The notes beneath the pieces are model-generated. The model had not been told where the DNA came from. It saw only the letters and a list, made by a program, of their open reading frames with translations, and did no database searches. Shown here in pieces: positions 8,401 to 15,127 of a stretch of 17,095 nt of DNA. Within the stretch, counting starts at the first letter, position 1; every line of letters begins with the position of its first letter. The position numbers and the translations under genes were made by a program. The stretch is from Brumimicrobium sp964346075 (lineage in GTDB: Bacteria > Bacteroidota > Bacteroidia > Flavobacteriales_D > Crocinitomicaceae). The stretch covers positions 1-17,095 of the forward strand of contig CAYFTH010000064.1 of the NCBI GenBank assembly GCA_964346075.1, in the 5' to 3' direction.

Positions 8401-10689
8401 ATGATTAAGAAAATAATGTTTTTAAGCGCACTGTTGAGTTTTTCGACGCTGTTTGGACAAATCAACATCCAGGATGCGCGCGATAATTATTCAGTAGGTC
8501 AGACCGTAACTATTGTTGGTGTGGCTGCTGACGGTGGTGAATTAGGGGCTATTCGTTATGTACAGGATCCTTCTGGAGGTTTACCTGCGTATGGAGGTCC
8601 ACAAATAAGTAACGTAAATCGAGGTGATTCTGTGATGATCACCGGGAAATTGAAAGATTTTAACGGCTTATTGGAAATTGACCCGATCTCAAATATCACT
8701 TTCGAGGGAACAGGTGTTCAAATTGATCCGTGGGAGATCCCTATAACGAGTTTAGGTGAAAATTATGAGGGACGTCTCGTCCAAGTCGACGACGTCACTT
8801 TTCCAGATGCCGGAAACACGTTCTCAGGTGGGACGAACTATAACTTTACAGATGGAACAAATACCGGACAGCTCCGAATCAACGCGAATTCAAATTTAGT
8901 AGGAGAAGTCATTCCTTCTGGTGCCCAAACAGTTGTTGGTTTGATGAGTCAGTATAATTCGAACTATCAGATTTTGCCGCGTGATGTGAATGACATTTTC
9001 GGATACGTGGCGCCCGATAAAAAAATTGAAGTTGATGTTGACGGTACCACATTTATTAATGGTAATACTGCTCAGATTGGTACTTCAACCACAACACCTA
9101 TTTTATTGAAAAATTTGGGAATCAATGACCTCACCATTTCGAGTGTTAACATTACTGGACCTCAGTCTGCTGATTTTTCAACAAATATCGCGACAGGACC
9201 TATTCCCGGAGGAGCTCAATCGAGTCACACGATCACATTCAACCCAGGGGGAAATGGTTCGCGTCAAGCTGTACTAGAAATCAACTCAGATGATCCTGAT
9301 AATCCTAATTTTATTGTCAATCTGTATGGGATTGGCACAGATAATCTTGCTACTGAGCCTTCTGCAGGAGCATCAGATTTACAGTTTTCAAATGTAAACC
9401 CATATACTTTTTCGGTTTCATTTACAGGAACGTCGAGTGCTGAAAAGTATATTGTGCTCTGGAAGAAGGGAAGTGCACCCTCCGATGCACCAGTAGATGG
9501 TTCTAATTATTTACGAGGAGATGTGATTGGCGACGCAAAAGTTGCTTATGTCGGGGAGAATAACACCTTTGTTCCGCGTGGAGTTCGAGCAAATACGGAT
9601 TATTATTTTACGGTTTATGCCTTCAATGGATATAACACTTACATGAACTTTAATCAAACTGACGCTATCGGAGGTAGCGTTAACTCAGGAGGAGAAGAAA
9701 TCGGCAATTATTACGCTGGAATATCGACTGACGATGCTACATTTGTCGATGATTTGACCGCATTAATCAATCCGCATGATTTCAATTCTTACTTTATGTA
9801 TAAGACCTTGATAATGGATCAATTTGAGGTTGTGGACACCACAAATGGTGATTCCTATATTGTAGGATCCTATACTGGTGAGCGCAAGGTGTTCAGTGGT
9901 CCTTTCGACTGGGTAGCTACAGATTATTCGCGTGAACATACTTACGCACATTCCTGGATGCCCACTTTTCCGGCTGATGGAAATCCTGCTGAACTAGAAT
10001 ATGTTGATTACCATAATTTATATCCTGTCAATTTTCCGGAGGCGAATTCTCAACGCAGTAATTATCCGCTCGGTGTAGTGGAAACAGAGTTCCAGTCTTA
10101 TGTGGATGGGAAATTTGGAGAAAACGAACTGGGAGATATTGTGTATGAACCCCGTGATGAGCATAAGGGAAATGCGGCTCGATCAATCTTTTATATGGCT
10201 GTAGCGTATAATGGAGTCAATGGTACCGGTGATGACTGGTCGATTCCATCCAATCAGAATGAAGCTATTTTGAAGGAATGGCATTTTTCGGACTTGCCAG
10301 ATAATTATGAGATAGCCAGGCACGAATTGATTCATGATCTTCAAAATAATCGTAATCCTTTTATAGATAGCGTTGATTTTGCGTGCTACGTTGACTTTTT
10401 TCAGGTGGATCATCTGGCGGAAGGCTGCGGTTTGAGCGTTAGTCAGGAGGTGCTTGAAAATCAGTTAGCTGTATATCCGAACCCTTCTAAAGAAGTGGTT
10501 TATATCCAGGTGAACGGATTCGAAGTAAAACGCGTGATCATGCAAGACATGATGGGCCGCGAAGTAGCGAACCATACTTCTGATAAAAAATACGCCATTC
10601 TAGATGTTTCATCGTATCCAGCGGGCTCTTATGTGCTGCAAATTGAGACGAATCAAGGTATGGTTACGAAGAAAGTAATGGTTCAGTAA
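8401..10689 (+). CDS. Secreted multidomain endonuclease I with T9SS sorting domain
   Basis: Non-specific nuclease expected to cut extracellular DNA and possibly RNA. Domain order in the 762 residues: signal peptide (1-19); OB-fold-like region (about 21-201, similar to domains fused to secreted nucleases); a beta-sandwich of the choice-of-anchor/ASPM-SPD-2-Hydin type (about 207-312, ending DDPDNPNFIVNLYGIG); a fibronectin-III-like domain (about 318-425); an endonuclease I catalytic domain (about 438-690); and a T9SS type A sorting domain (about 690-762, with VYPNPSKE and ending TKKVMVQ). Family motifs seen: SREHTYAHSW (510-519, with the likely general-base His513), DYHNLYPV (536-543), EPRDEHKGNAAR (583-594), KEWH (625-628) and NNRNPFID (649-656). 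The stop of the receptor gene lies 17 bases upstream and the 5'-nucleotidase lipoprotein starts 30 bases downstream, indicating one operon. The catalytic assignment is firm; the natural substrate is inferred. Confidence 0.92.
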   Translation: MIKKIMFLSALLSFSTLFGQINIQDARDNYSVGQTVTIVGVAADGGELGAIRYVQDPSGGLPAYGGPQISNVNRGDSVMITGKLKDFNGLLEIDPISNITFEGTGVQIDPWEIPITSLGENYEGRLVQVDDVTFPDAGNTFSGGTNYNFTDGTNTGQLRINANSNLVGEVIPSGAQTVVGLMSQYNSNYQILPRDVNDIFGYVAPDKKIEVDVDGTTFINGNTAQIGTSTTTPILLKNLGINDLTISSVNITGPQSADFSTNIATGPIPGGAQSSHTITFNPGGNGSRQAVLEINSDDPDNPNFIVNLYGIGTDNLATEPSAGASDLQFSNVNPYTFSVSFTGTSSAEKYIVLWKKGSAPSDAPVDGSNYLRGDVIGDAKVAYVGENNTFVPRGVRANTDYYFTVYAFNGYNTYMNFNQTDAIGGSVNSGGEEIGNYYAGISTDDATFVDDLTALINPHDFNSYFMYKTLIMDQFEVVDTTNGDSYIVGSYTGERKVFSGPFDWVATDYSREHTYAHSWMPTFPADGNPAELEYVDYHNLYPVNFPEANSQRSNYPLGVVETEFQSYVDGKFGENELGDIVYEPRDEHKGNAARSIFYMAVAYNGVNGTGDDWSIPSNQNEAILKEWHFSDLPDNYEIARHELIHDLQNNRNPFIDSVDFACYVDFFQVDHLAEGCGLSVSQEVLENQLAVYPNPSKEVVYIQVNGFEVKRVIMQDMMGREVANHTSDKKYAILDVSSYPAGSYVLQIETNQGMVTKKVMVQ

Positions 10690-10719
10690 ATCACCAGTAT
10701 AGATTGAATCAATCGTAAA

Positions 10720-11433
10720 ATGAACAAAATTCAATTATTCGTAATTGGTTGCATTGGAGCAGGTCTTTGGGCCTGCTCTTCTGTTCGTAAGGTATACGTG
10801 CAAACGGATAAGGTGCCTATAACTACGTTAAGTACTCCCGATGACAGTATGCAAGCTTTTATAGCGCCTTATAAAGAGCAACTCGCTGCTGAAATGGATC
10901 GTCGAATTGGTTATGCTACAGATAATCTAGAACGAGGACGCCCCGAAGGTTCATTGGGGAATTTTGTTGTGGATGCGACATTGCGTTTTCTTGAACGGAA
11001 AGGTACAATACCAGAGCAGCAGTACGTCTGCATTATGAACAATGGAGGGCTGCGTTCTCCTATTTCACAAGGAATCATTACGGTCGGAGATATTTACAAG
11101 CTCATGCCTTTTGATAATACAGTTGTCGTAGCTAAATTGCCAACAGAAGCATTGGATTCAATCTGTAATTACTTGTCTGCATCGGGCGGTGAACCCATAG
11201 CTGGATTTACCATGAATGAAGGTTCATGTCAGGTGAACCCTCCTTCGGAATCTGATACCTTGTACGTCGTAACATCGGATTACCTTTTCAATGGGGGAGA
11301 TCATATGGATTTTTTTGGTATGCATTATTCCTATCGCAACACAGGTGTGTTTTTGCGTGATATTTTGATTCAAGAGGTTGAAGAACGAGATACTATTAGA
11401 CCCGTCATAGATAACCGGATAACTTTAGAATGA
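10720..11433 (+). CDS. 5'-nucleotidase C-terminal-domain lipoprotein (split UshA-like)
   Basis: Matches only the C-terminal, substrate-binding domain of UshA-type 5'-nucleotidases, which normally sits behind the metallophosphatase domain in one chain. Visible family motifs: MNNGGLRSPI (106-115), GIITVGDIYKLMPFDNTVVV (118-137), and TSDYLFNGGDHMDFF (185-199), the region that carries the base-stacking aromatics. The N-terminus is a lipoprotein signal: a hydrophobic stretch and LWAC with Cys19 as lipidation site, so the protein should sit in a membrane leaflet facing the periplasm. At 237 residues it is complete for this domain. Its TGA overlaps the ATG of the metallophosphatase gene by four bases (ATGA), so the two chains are probably translationally coupled and form one enzyme. 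It follows the endonuclease gene by 30 bases. Confidence 0.92.
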   Translation: MNKIQLFVIGCIGAGLWACSSVRKVYVQTDKVPITTLSTPDDSMQAFIAPYKEQLAAEMDRRIGYATDNLERGRPEGSLGNFVVDATLRFLERKGTIPEQQYVCIMNNGGLRSPISQGIITVGDIYKLMPFDNTVVVAKLPTEALDSICNYLSASGGEPIAGFTMNEGSCQVNPPSESDTLYVVTSDYLFNGGDHMDFFGMHYSYRNTGVFLRDILIQEVEERDTIRPVIDNRITLE

Positions 11434-12344
11434 TGAAAAGGAGATTGTTTATCCAGCAAAGTGTTCTTCTCGGTGCAGGTGTTTCTGTTGCGCCCACGTT
11501 GCTTGCCACTCCAAAGATTCCAGATGAGCTTGAAAAATTGACGATACTTCATACTAATGATACGCATTCAAACATTGAAACCTTTCCTGAAGATCATGCG
11601 AAATATCCCGGGCAGGGTGGTGTGGCTCGCCGACATACTGTGATTCAAAAGATACGGTCGTCGGAAAAGAATGCATTGCTCCTGGATGCAGGAGATATAT
11701 TTCAAGGTACACCGTACTTTAATAAATTTGAAGGTACACTTGAAATGAAATTGATGTCGCAAATGGGTTATGATTGTGCCACAATCGGGAATCATGATTT
11801 TGATGCTGGTCTGGATGGTTTCGTAAAAGCTTATCAATTTGCGGATTTTCCATTTGTTTGTGCGAATTATGATTTCACCAATACACCATTGAATGGGTTG
11901 ACATCTCCCTATCAGATCTTTCAAAAAGGACCATTTAAAGTTGGTGTTTTTGGACTAGGAGTTGGACTGAGCGGTTTGGTTCCTTCTGTGCTCTACGGCG
12001 ATACAGTTCATCAAGCACCTATTCCAGTTGCAAACAAGCTGGCTGAGCATCTTCGATTTGAAGCATCATGTGATCTCGTCATTTGTCTTTCACATCTGGG
12101 GTATCATCCGAAGCAATTTGATGATTGTGACACGTTGCTCGCTTCTGAAACTAAAAATATAGATCTTATTATTGGAGGTCATACGCATACATTTTTGGAT
12201 CGTCCAGAAGTACATAAGAATAAAGTTGGAGAGCAGGTTTTGATCAATCAAGTTGGCTGGGCAGGACTTGCACTGGGTCGCATCGACTTTTATCTCGGAG
12301 AAAAAAAACGTCACGAGCGGCATAAGTTAGTGATGGTTGGTTAG
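11430..12344 (+). CDS. 5'-nucleotidase metallophosphatase domain, Tat-exported
   Basis: Catalytic half of a UshA-type 5'-nucleotidase: hydrolyses nucleotides to nucleoside and phosphate with two bound metal ions in the periplasm. Metal-binding motifs are all present in the 304 residues: HTNDTHSN (Asp44, His46), LDAGDIFQG (Asp86, Asp89), GNHDFDAG (Asn121, His122), SHLG (His222) and GGHTHTF (His251, His253). The protein begins MMKRRLFIQQ, a twin-arginine (Tat) motif (Arg4-Arg5, Phe7), followed by a hydrophobic segment and LLA before the mature part, which fits folding with metal before export. It ends after this domain; the nucleotide-binding domain is encoded by the upstream overlapping gene. 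Two ATGs (11430 and 11433) are possible starts. Its TAG stop lies inside the first heptamer of the repeat array that follows. Confidence 0.94.
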   Translation: MMKRRLFIQQSVLLGAGVSVAPTLLATPKIPDELEKLTILHTNDTHSNIETFPEDHAKYPGQGGVARRHTVIQKIRSSEKNALLLDAGDIFQGTPYFNKFEGTLEMKLMSQMGYDCATIGNHDFDAGLDGFVKAYQFADFPFVCANYDFTNTPLNGLTSPYQIFQKGPFKVGVFGLGVGLSGLVPSVLYGDTVHQAPIPVANKLAEHLRFEASCDLVICLSHLGYHPKQFDDCDTLLASETKNIDLIIGGHTHTFLDRPEVHKNKVGEQVLINQVGWAGLALGRIDFYLGEKKRHERHKLVMVG

Positions 12345-12521
12345 TGGTCAGTGAGCAGTGATCAGTAATTAGTAATCAGTGATCAGTTTGTAGGGTGTGG
12401 TGTTTTAGTGGTCAGTGAGCAGTGATCAGTGATCAGTAATCAGTTTGTAGGGCGTGGTGTTTTAGTGATCAGTGATCAGTGATCAGTTGGTAGGGCGTGG
12501 TGTTTAGTGATTGGTTGGTAG
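12341..12521. repeat. Higher-order heptanucleotide repeat array A
   Basis: Three units of 64, 57 and 42 bases start at 12341, 12405 and 12462, and a decayed fourth starts at 12504. Each is a run of heptamers close to TCAGTGA, opened by TTAGTGG or TTAGTGA and closed by a cap GTAGGGYGTGGTGT(T). There are seven, six and four heptamers; unit lengths differ by whole heptamers (plus one T), so the array has changed by gain or loss of 7-base steps. The palindrome TGATCA occurs seven times. It fills the gap between two convergent genes, in which I see no ordinary terminator. It is not CRISPR: there are no unique spacers. Similar heptamer repeats are known from cyanobacteria (STRR sequences). Confidence 0.85.
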
Positions 12522-12560
12522 TTTGGAGTATCCTAATCGGAGAGCGTTGATACACTCGGT

Positions 12561-13772
12561 TTAATCGTAATCACGCATTTTCTTCATCATCCAGGCTGTT
12601 TCAATGATATTTTCCCGAGCACGCATGAGTCGACGTCTCGCTTCGGTAATTTCATCGAAAGAACCGACGGACACAATACTAAAACCTTTACTAATACCGA
12701 CTATTTCTGCTTCGTGTCCTTCCTTCGTCAATTTTTCTACGTAGTTGGTAGCATTCTGGCGTTTTTTAAACATGCCTACTACAACATGTAATTCGTGAAA
12801 ATCAAAAAGTTCTACTTCAACTTCTACAGGATCTAATCCCGATTTATCCGTTCCAATTTTGTAAGGAAGCGAATCGTTGGCACTGGTGTTGATTGAATCG
12901 TTGCCCTTATTACTACCAGAGTTATCATCCTCAGGACAACCATTGTTGGCAATCACTCCTGCCGTAGCCGGACATGCGTCTAGACGATCAGGTATACCAT
13001 CGCTATCATTATCAGGCAACTGATCAAAAAGTGTTTCAGCGTCAAGTTTGTTCATCACCTCCTCAGCTACTTCATCAACCGATGGTGGTTTAGGGTCAAA
13101 AGTCCAATCCATCGGTGTCTTTTTTCCAAAATAGTAGGTAACTCCTACAGTTGCATTCGCCATAAAGCCATCAAAACCTCTGTCATTGTATGCTGTAGAA
13201 AGGTCCCAGGTGCGCTGTTGATAGATGTGATGAACAAAAGCAATATCAGCGTTGACAGTAAAGCGGTCACTAAGTTTATATTGCGGAGTGAAACCAACAA
13301 TGAAGTTGACCATGTTATCTTTGTCAGGTCCATCACTTTCACCGAAAAGCGGCGCTCCTTTCTTCTGATTGGAAGAATACCCCATCCCGCCATGGAGAAG
13401 TAAACCAAAATGCTTAGTAAAATCCTCGAAATTAAGGGTACGTCCTAAATTTGCGGTTAATTGCAGTGAATATCTAAAATAATTAGATCGAAAAGGTAAT
13501 GACTGATCATTACCGCCGAATTCATCGTTTTTGATACGATCATAACCGAAATCAGCCTTAATTCCAAACTTGTTATTGAACATGAAACGACCACCGATAT
13601 TCGTATGCATGAATCCAAGGGTGTTTGACCAATAGCCTGGAGCGTAAGGAGCAACGCCGTTGGTAACGCCAATATTATAGGATAACGACCATCTGTCGCC
13701 ATTCGATTGACTGTAACCCGAGGCATGAAAAATCATGACTACAGCGGCTAGTATAAATAATTTGTTTAACAT
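12561..13772 (-). CDS. OmpA-like outer-membrane barrel with TSP3 loop and C-terminal SPOR domain
   Basis: Likely links the outer membrane to peptidoglycan. From the chosen start (403 residues): signal peptide (about 1-22, MLNKLFILAAVVM through GYSQ); an eight-strand OmpA-type barrel (about 27-218) with aromatic strand ends such as VGVTYYFG; a short helix (PSVDEVAEEVMNKL); one thrombospondin type 3, calcium-binding-type repeat (DNDSDGIPDRLDACP, about 254-268, with a second Cys in NNGCPEDD); a Ser/Asn-rich linker; and a SPOR domain (about 336-399, FHELHVVVGMFK and FSIVSVGSF). Most relatives end in an OmpA peptidoglycan-binding domain; here SPOR, which binds denuded glycan strands, takes that place. 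An ATG 42 bases upstream (13814) is in frame but lies upstream of the -7 box at 13803-13810, so it cannot be on that transcript. This supports the start at 13772. Confidence 0.85.
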   Translation of the reverse strand: MLNKLFILAAVVMIFHASGYSQSNGDRWSLSYNIGVTNGVAPYAPGYWSNTLGFMHTNIGGRFMFNNKFGIKADFGYDRIKNDEFGGNDQSLPFRSNYFRYSLQLTANLGRTLNFEDFTKHFGLLLHGGMGYSSNQKKGAPLFGESDGPDKDNMVNFIVGFTPQYKLSDRFTVNADIAFVHHIYQQRTWDLSTAYNDRGFDGFMANATVGVTYYFGKKTPMDWTFDPKPPSVDEVAEEVMNKLDAETLFDQLPDNDSDGIPDRLDACPATAGVIANNGCPEDDNSGSNKGNDSINTSANDSLPYKIGTDKSGLDPVEVEVELFDFHELHVVVGMFKKRQNATNYVEKLTKEGHEAEIVGISKGFSIVSVGSFDEITEARRRLMRARENIIETAWMMKKMRDYD

Positions 13773-13802
13773 CTTATATATCACGGCATAATGTATTACA
13801 AA

Positions 13803-13810
13803 CAAATATA
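13803..13810 (-). promoter_or_regulatory. -7 promoter box for the barrel/SPOR gene
   Basis: The minus strand reads TATATTTG, an exact match to the Bacteroidota -7 consensus TAnnTTTG. Transcription would start near 13797, giving a leader of about 24 bases to the ATG at 13772. No clear TTTG -33 box is seen at the usual distance. Confidence 0.5.
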
Positions 13811-13899
13811 ACAAATAAAAATGAACTTTGGCTTTTTATTTTTTTACGCCATTTTTTAAATGGTTTATACGAGAAATGAAAGGTATTGATTTGATGGTT

Positions 13900-13955
13900 C
13901 GGGCTCCGGGCTTCGGACTTCGGGCTTCGGACTTCGGACTTCGGGCTTCGGGCTT
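13900..13955. repeat. Heptanucleotide array B1, (CGGRCTT)8
   Basis: Eight uninterrupted heptamers, all CGGGCTT or CGGACTT except the first (CGGGCTC). The two variants alternate irregularly (G, G, A, G, A, A, G, G at the fourth base). It sits between two minus-strand genes. A frame open across it on the plus strand (13828-14058) translates to repeat-driven low-complexity sequence and is not a gene. Confidence 0.9.
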
Positions 13956-13984
13956 CGAGTGCATTTCGGCAAGCTCAATATGCT

Positions 13985-14026
13985 CCTCAGCCCTCGTGCC
14001 TCAGCCCTCGTGCCTCAGTCCTCGTC
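13985..14026. repeat. Heptanucleotide array B2, CCTCAGC/CCTCGTG
   Basis: Six heptamers alternate CCTCAGC (or CCTCAGT) with CCTCGTG (or CCTCGTC), giving three copies of a 14-base unit. Its period is the same as that of array B1, which ends 29 bases earlier, but the sequence is different. The stretch between them (TTTCGGCAAGCTCA) resembles dispersed intergenic repeats that I recall from Bacteroidota genomes; that recollection is not checked. Confidence 0.85.
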
Positions 14027-14041
14027 CTCTTCTGAAGCCTA

Positions 14042-14081
14042 AGGTTCTCGAAGGCTGAAGTTTGAGGTTCTCGATGGCTGA
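14042..14081. repeat. 23-base direct repeat B3 next to the sugar transferase stop
   Basis: AGGTTCTCGAAGGCTGA (14042-14058) and AGGTTCTCGATGGCTGA (14065-14081) differ at one base and are 23 bases apart. The second copy ends five bases from the TAG stop of the sugar transferase gene. A short stem AGCCT (14036-14040) with AGGCT (14052-14056) is also possible. No T-tract is present, so this is not a classical terminator. Confidence 0.75.
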
Positions 14082-14086
14082 GCCCC

Positions 14087-15127
14087 CTAAGCACTTCGCT
14101 TTCCTTTAAAAATGATATTGTATATAGCCTTGAAAAACAACTTGGTGTCGGTAAAGTAGGGGTTTTTTTCTTTCATTTTGAGGTACTTGAGTTCAGAATT
14201 GAGTACACTTTTCAGGCTGCTTTTTTCGTTAAAGGCTACGTATGGCGGGATGCATCCAGGTTTGTATTTTTTTCTGAGCTCTTGAATTTCTTCGGGTATA
14301 TCTTTAAAGTATGCAGGGGCTACAGGACGAACACCCACGAGTTTCATATCTCCTTTTAATACGTTGATCAATTGCGGTATTTCATCGATCCAATATTTTC
14401 TTAATCTACGCGCCCACAACGTAGTACGAAAGTCATCTTTGATCTTTCCGTTTTCAGCATAACCATGGTTTTCTATAAGATATTCCTGTAGGAATTCAGA
14501 ATAAGGATGCATGGTACGCAATTTATAAACACCAATAATTTTACCATTTTTTCCTATGCGCGTCATTTTAAAGAGTGGCCCATAGCTCGGTTTTGAAGTG
14601 CTAGGAGCTTTAATTTTTTTGCAAACGACAAAGGCATCTTCTTGACGATCAATCACTTGTTCGATTTCGAATCCACAACTGATTAGTCTTCCTAAAACTT
14701 CAGCTTTAGAGAGAATTCTGTTTTTGCCTCTGGTGATACCAAAATAGAGCTTTTTAATGCCGACAACTTTTGGCATAATGCGCAATAACGCAAAATCCCA
14801 GACCTTTACGAAACCGCCAACAATGGGTATGTTTCTAGCTGTTCGTTGTTTCCTCCAATGCTTGAGGAACTGTGCATGGACGACATAGTGATCTCCATTT
14901 TCGAGGTTTTCGTTTACTTTAATCAGGTGCTGGTTGATATAGCGAATATCATTTATCCTTCGACTTTCGAAATATGCGCCTGATATCTTTAAATCTTTCA
15001 GTGCTATTGAAAGACGCCGTGGAATATCATCGTCAGATTTTTCATGATCAGCATCACTTTGACGCCCAGCATGTTTTTCAGATGCCGGAGTTGCTGGTTT
15101 CACATGAATGTAGTTTAAAACGTGCAT
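14087..15127 (-). CDS. Bacterial sugar transferase (polyprenyl-phosphate phosphosugar transferase family) with an atypical N-terminus
   Basis: Expected to transfer a sugar-1-phosphate from a UDP-sugar to undecaprenyl phosphate, the first membrane step of an exopolysaccharide or O-antigen unit. The C-terminal half (about 182-300) carries the family signature: YGPLFKMTRIGKNGK, IGVYKLRTM (198-206), the acidic pair before Arg (DDFR, 231-234), WIDEIPQLINVLKGDMKLVGVRP (246-268). The N-terminal 180 residues do not look like the usual hydrophobic re-entrant helix; they contain a charged, probably disordered stretch (about 14-38), and a part around 135-172 (LSKAEVLGRLISCGFEI, DAFVVCKK) that recalls the C-terminus of methyltransferases. 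A moderately hydrophobic segment at 100-123 might touch the membrane. No other polysaccharide genes are in the window. The A-rich leader AATAAA precedes the ATG. The family call is firm; activity is less sure. Confidence 0.85.
   Translation of the reverse strand: MHVLNYIHVKPATPASEKHAGRQSDADHEKSDDDIPRRLSIALKDLKISGAYFESRRINDIRYINQHLIKVNENLENGDHYVVHAQFLKHWRKQRTARNIPIVGGFVKVWDFALLRIMPKVVGIKKLYFGITRGKNRILSKAEVLGRLISCGFEIEQVIDRQEDAFVVCKKIKAPSTSKPSYGPLFKMTRIGKNGKIIGVYKLRTMHPYSEFLQEYLIENHGYAENGKIKDDFRTTLWARRLRKYWIDEIPQLINVLKGDMKLVGVRPVAPAYFKDIPEEIQELRKKYKPGCIPPYVAFNEKSSLKSVLNSELKYLKMKEKNPYFTDTKLFFKAIYNIIFKGKRSA

Noticed and set aside
11568..11924. Antisense open frame of 118 codons within the metallophosphatase gene
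   Set aside because: The plus strand carries all metallophosphatase motifs here; the antisense product has no recognisable features.
12341..12521. CRISPR-like array
   Set aside because: Units are of unequal length and consist of the same heptamer throughout; there are no unique spacers of constant size and no cas genes nearby.
13773..13814. Earlier in-frame start for the barrel/SPOR protein
   Set aside because: The ATG at 13814 lies upstream of the -7 box at 13803-13810 and would put 14 extra residues before a normal signal peptide.
13828..14058. Plus-strand open frame of 76 codons between the barrel/SPOR and sugar transferase genes
   Set aside because: Its translation is mostly the heptamer repeat read as LRASGFGLRASDF; the frame is open because a 7-base repeat cycles through frames without stops.
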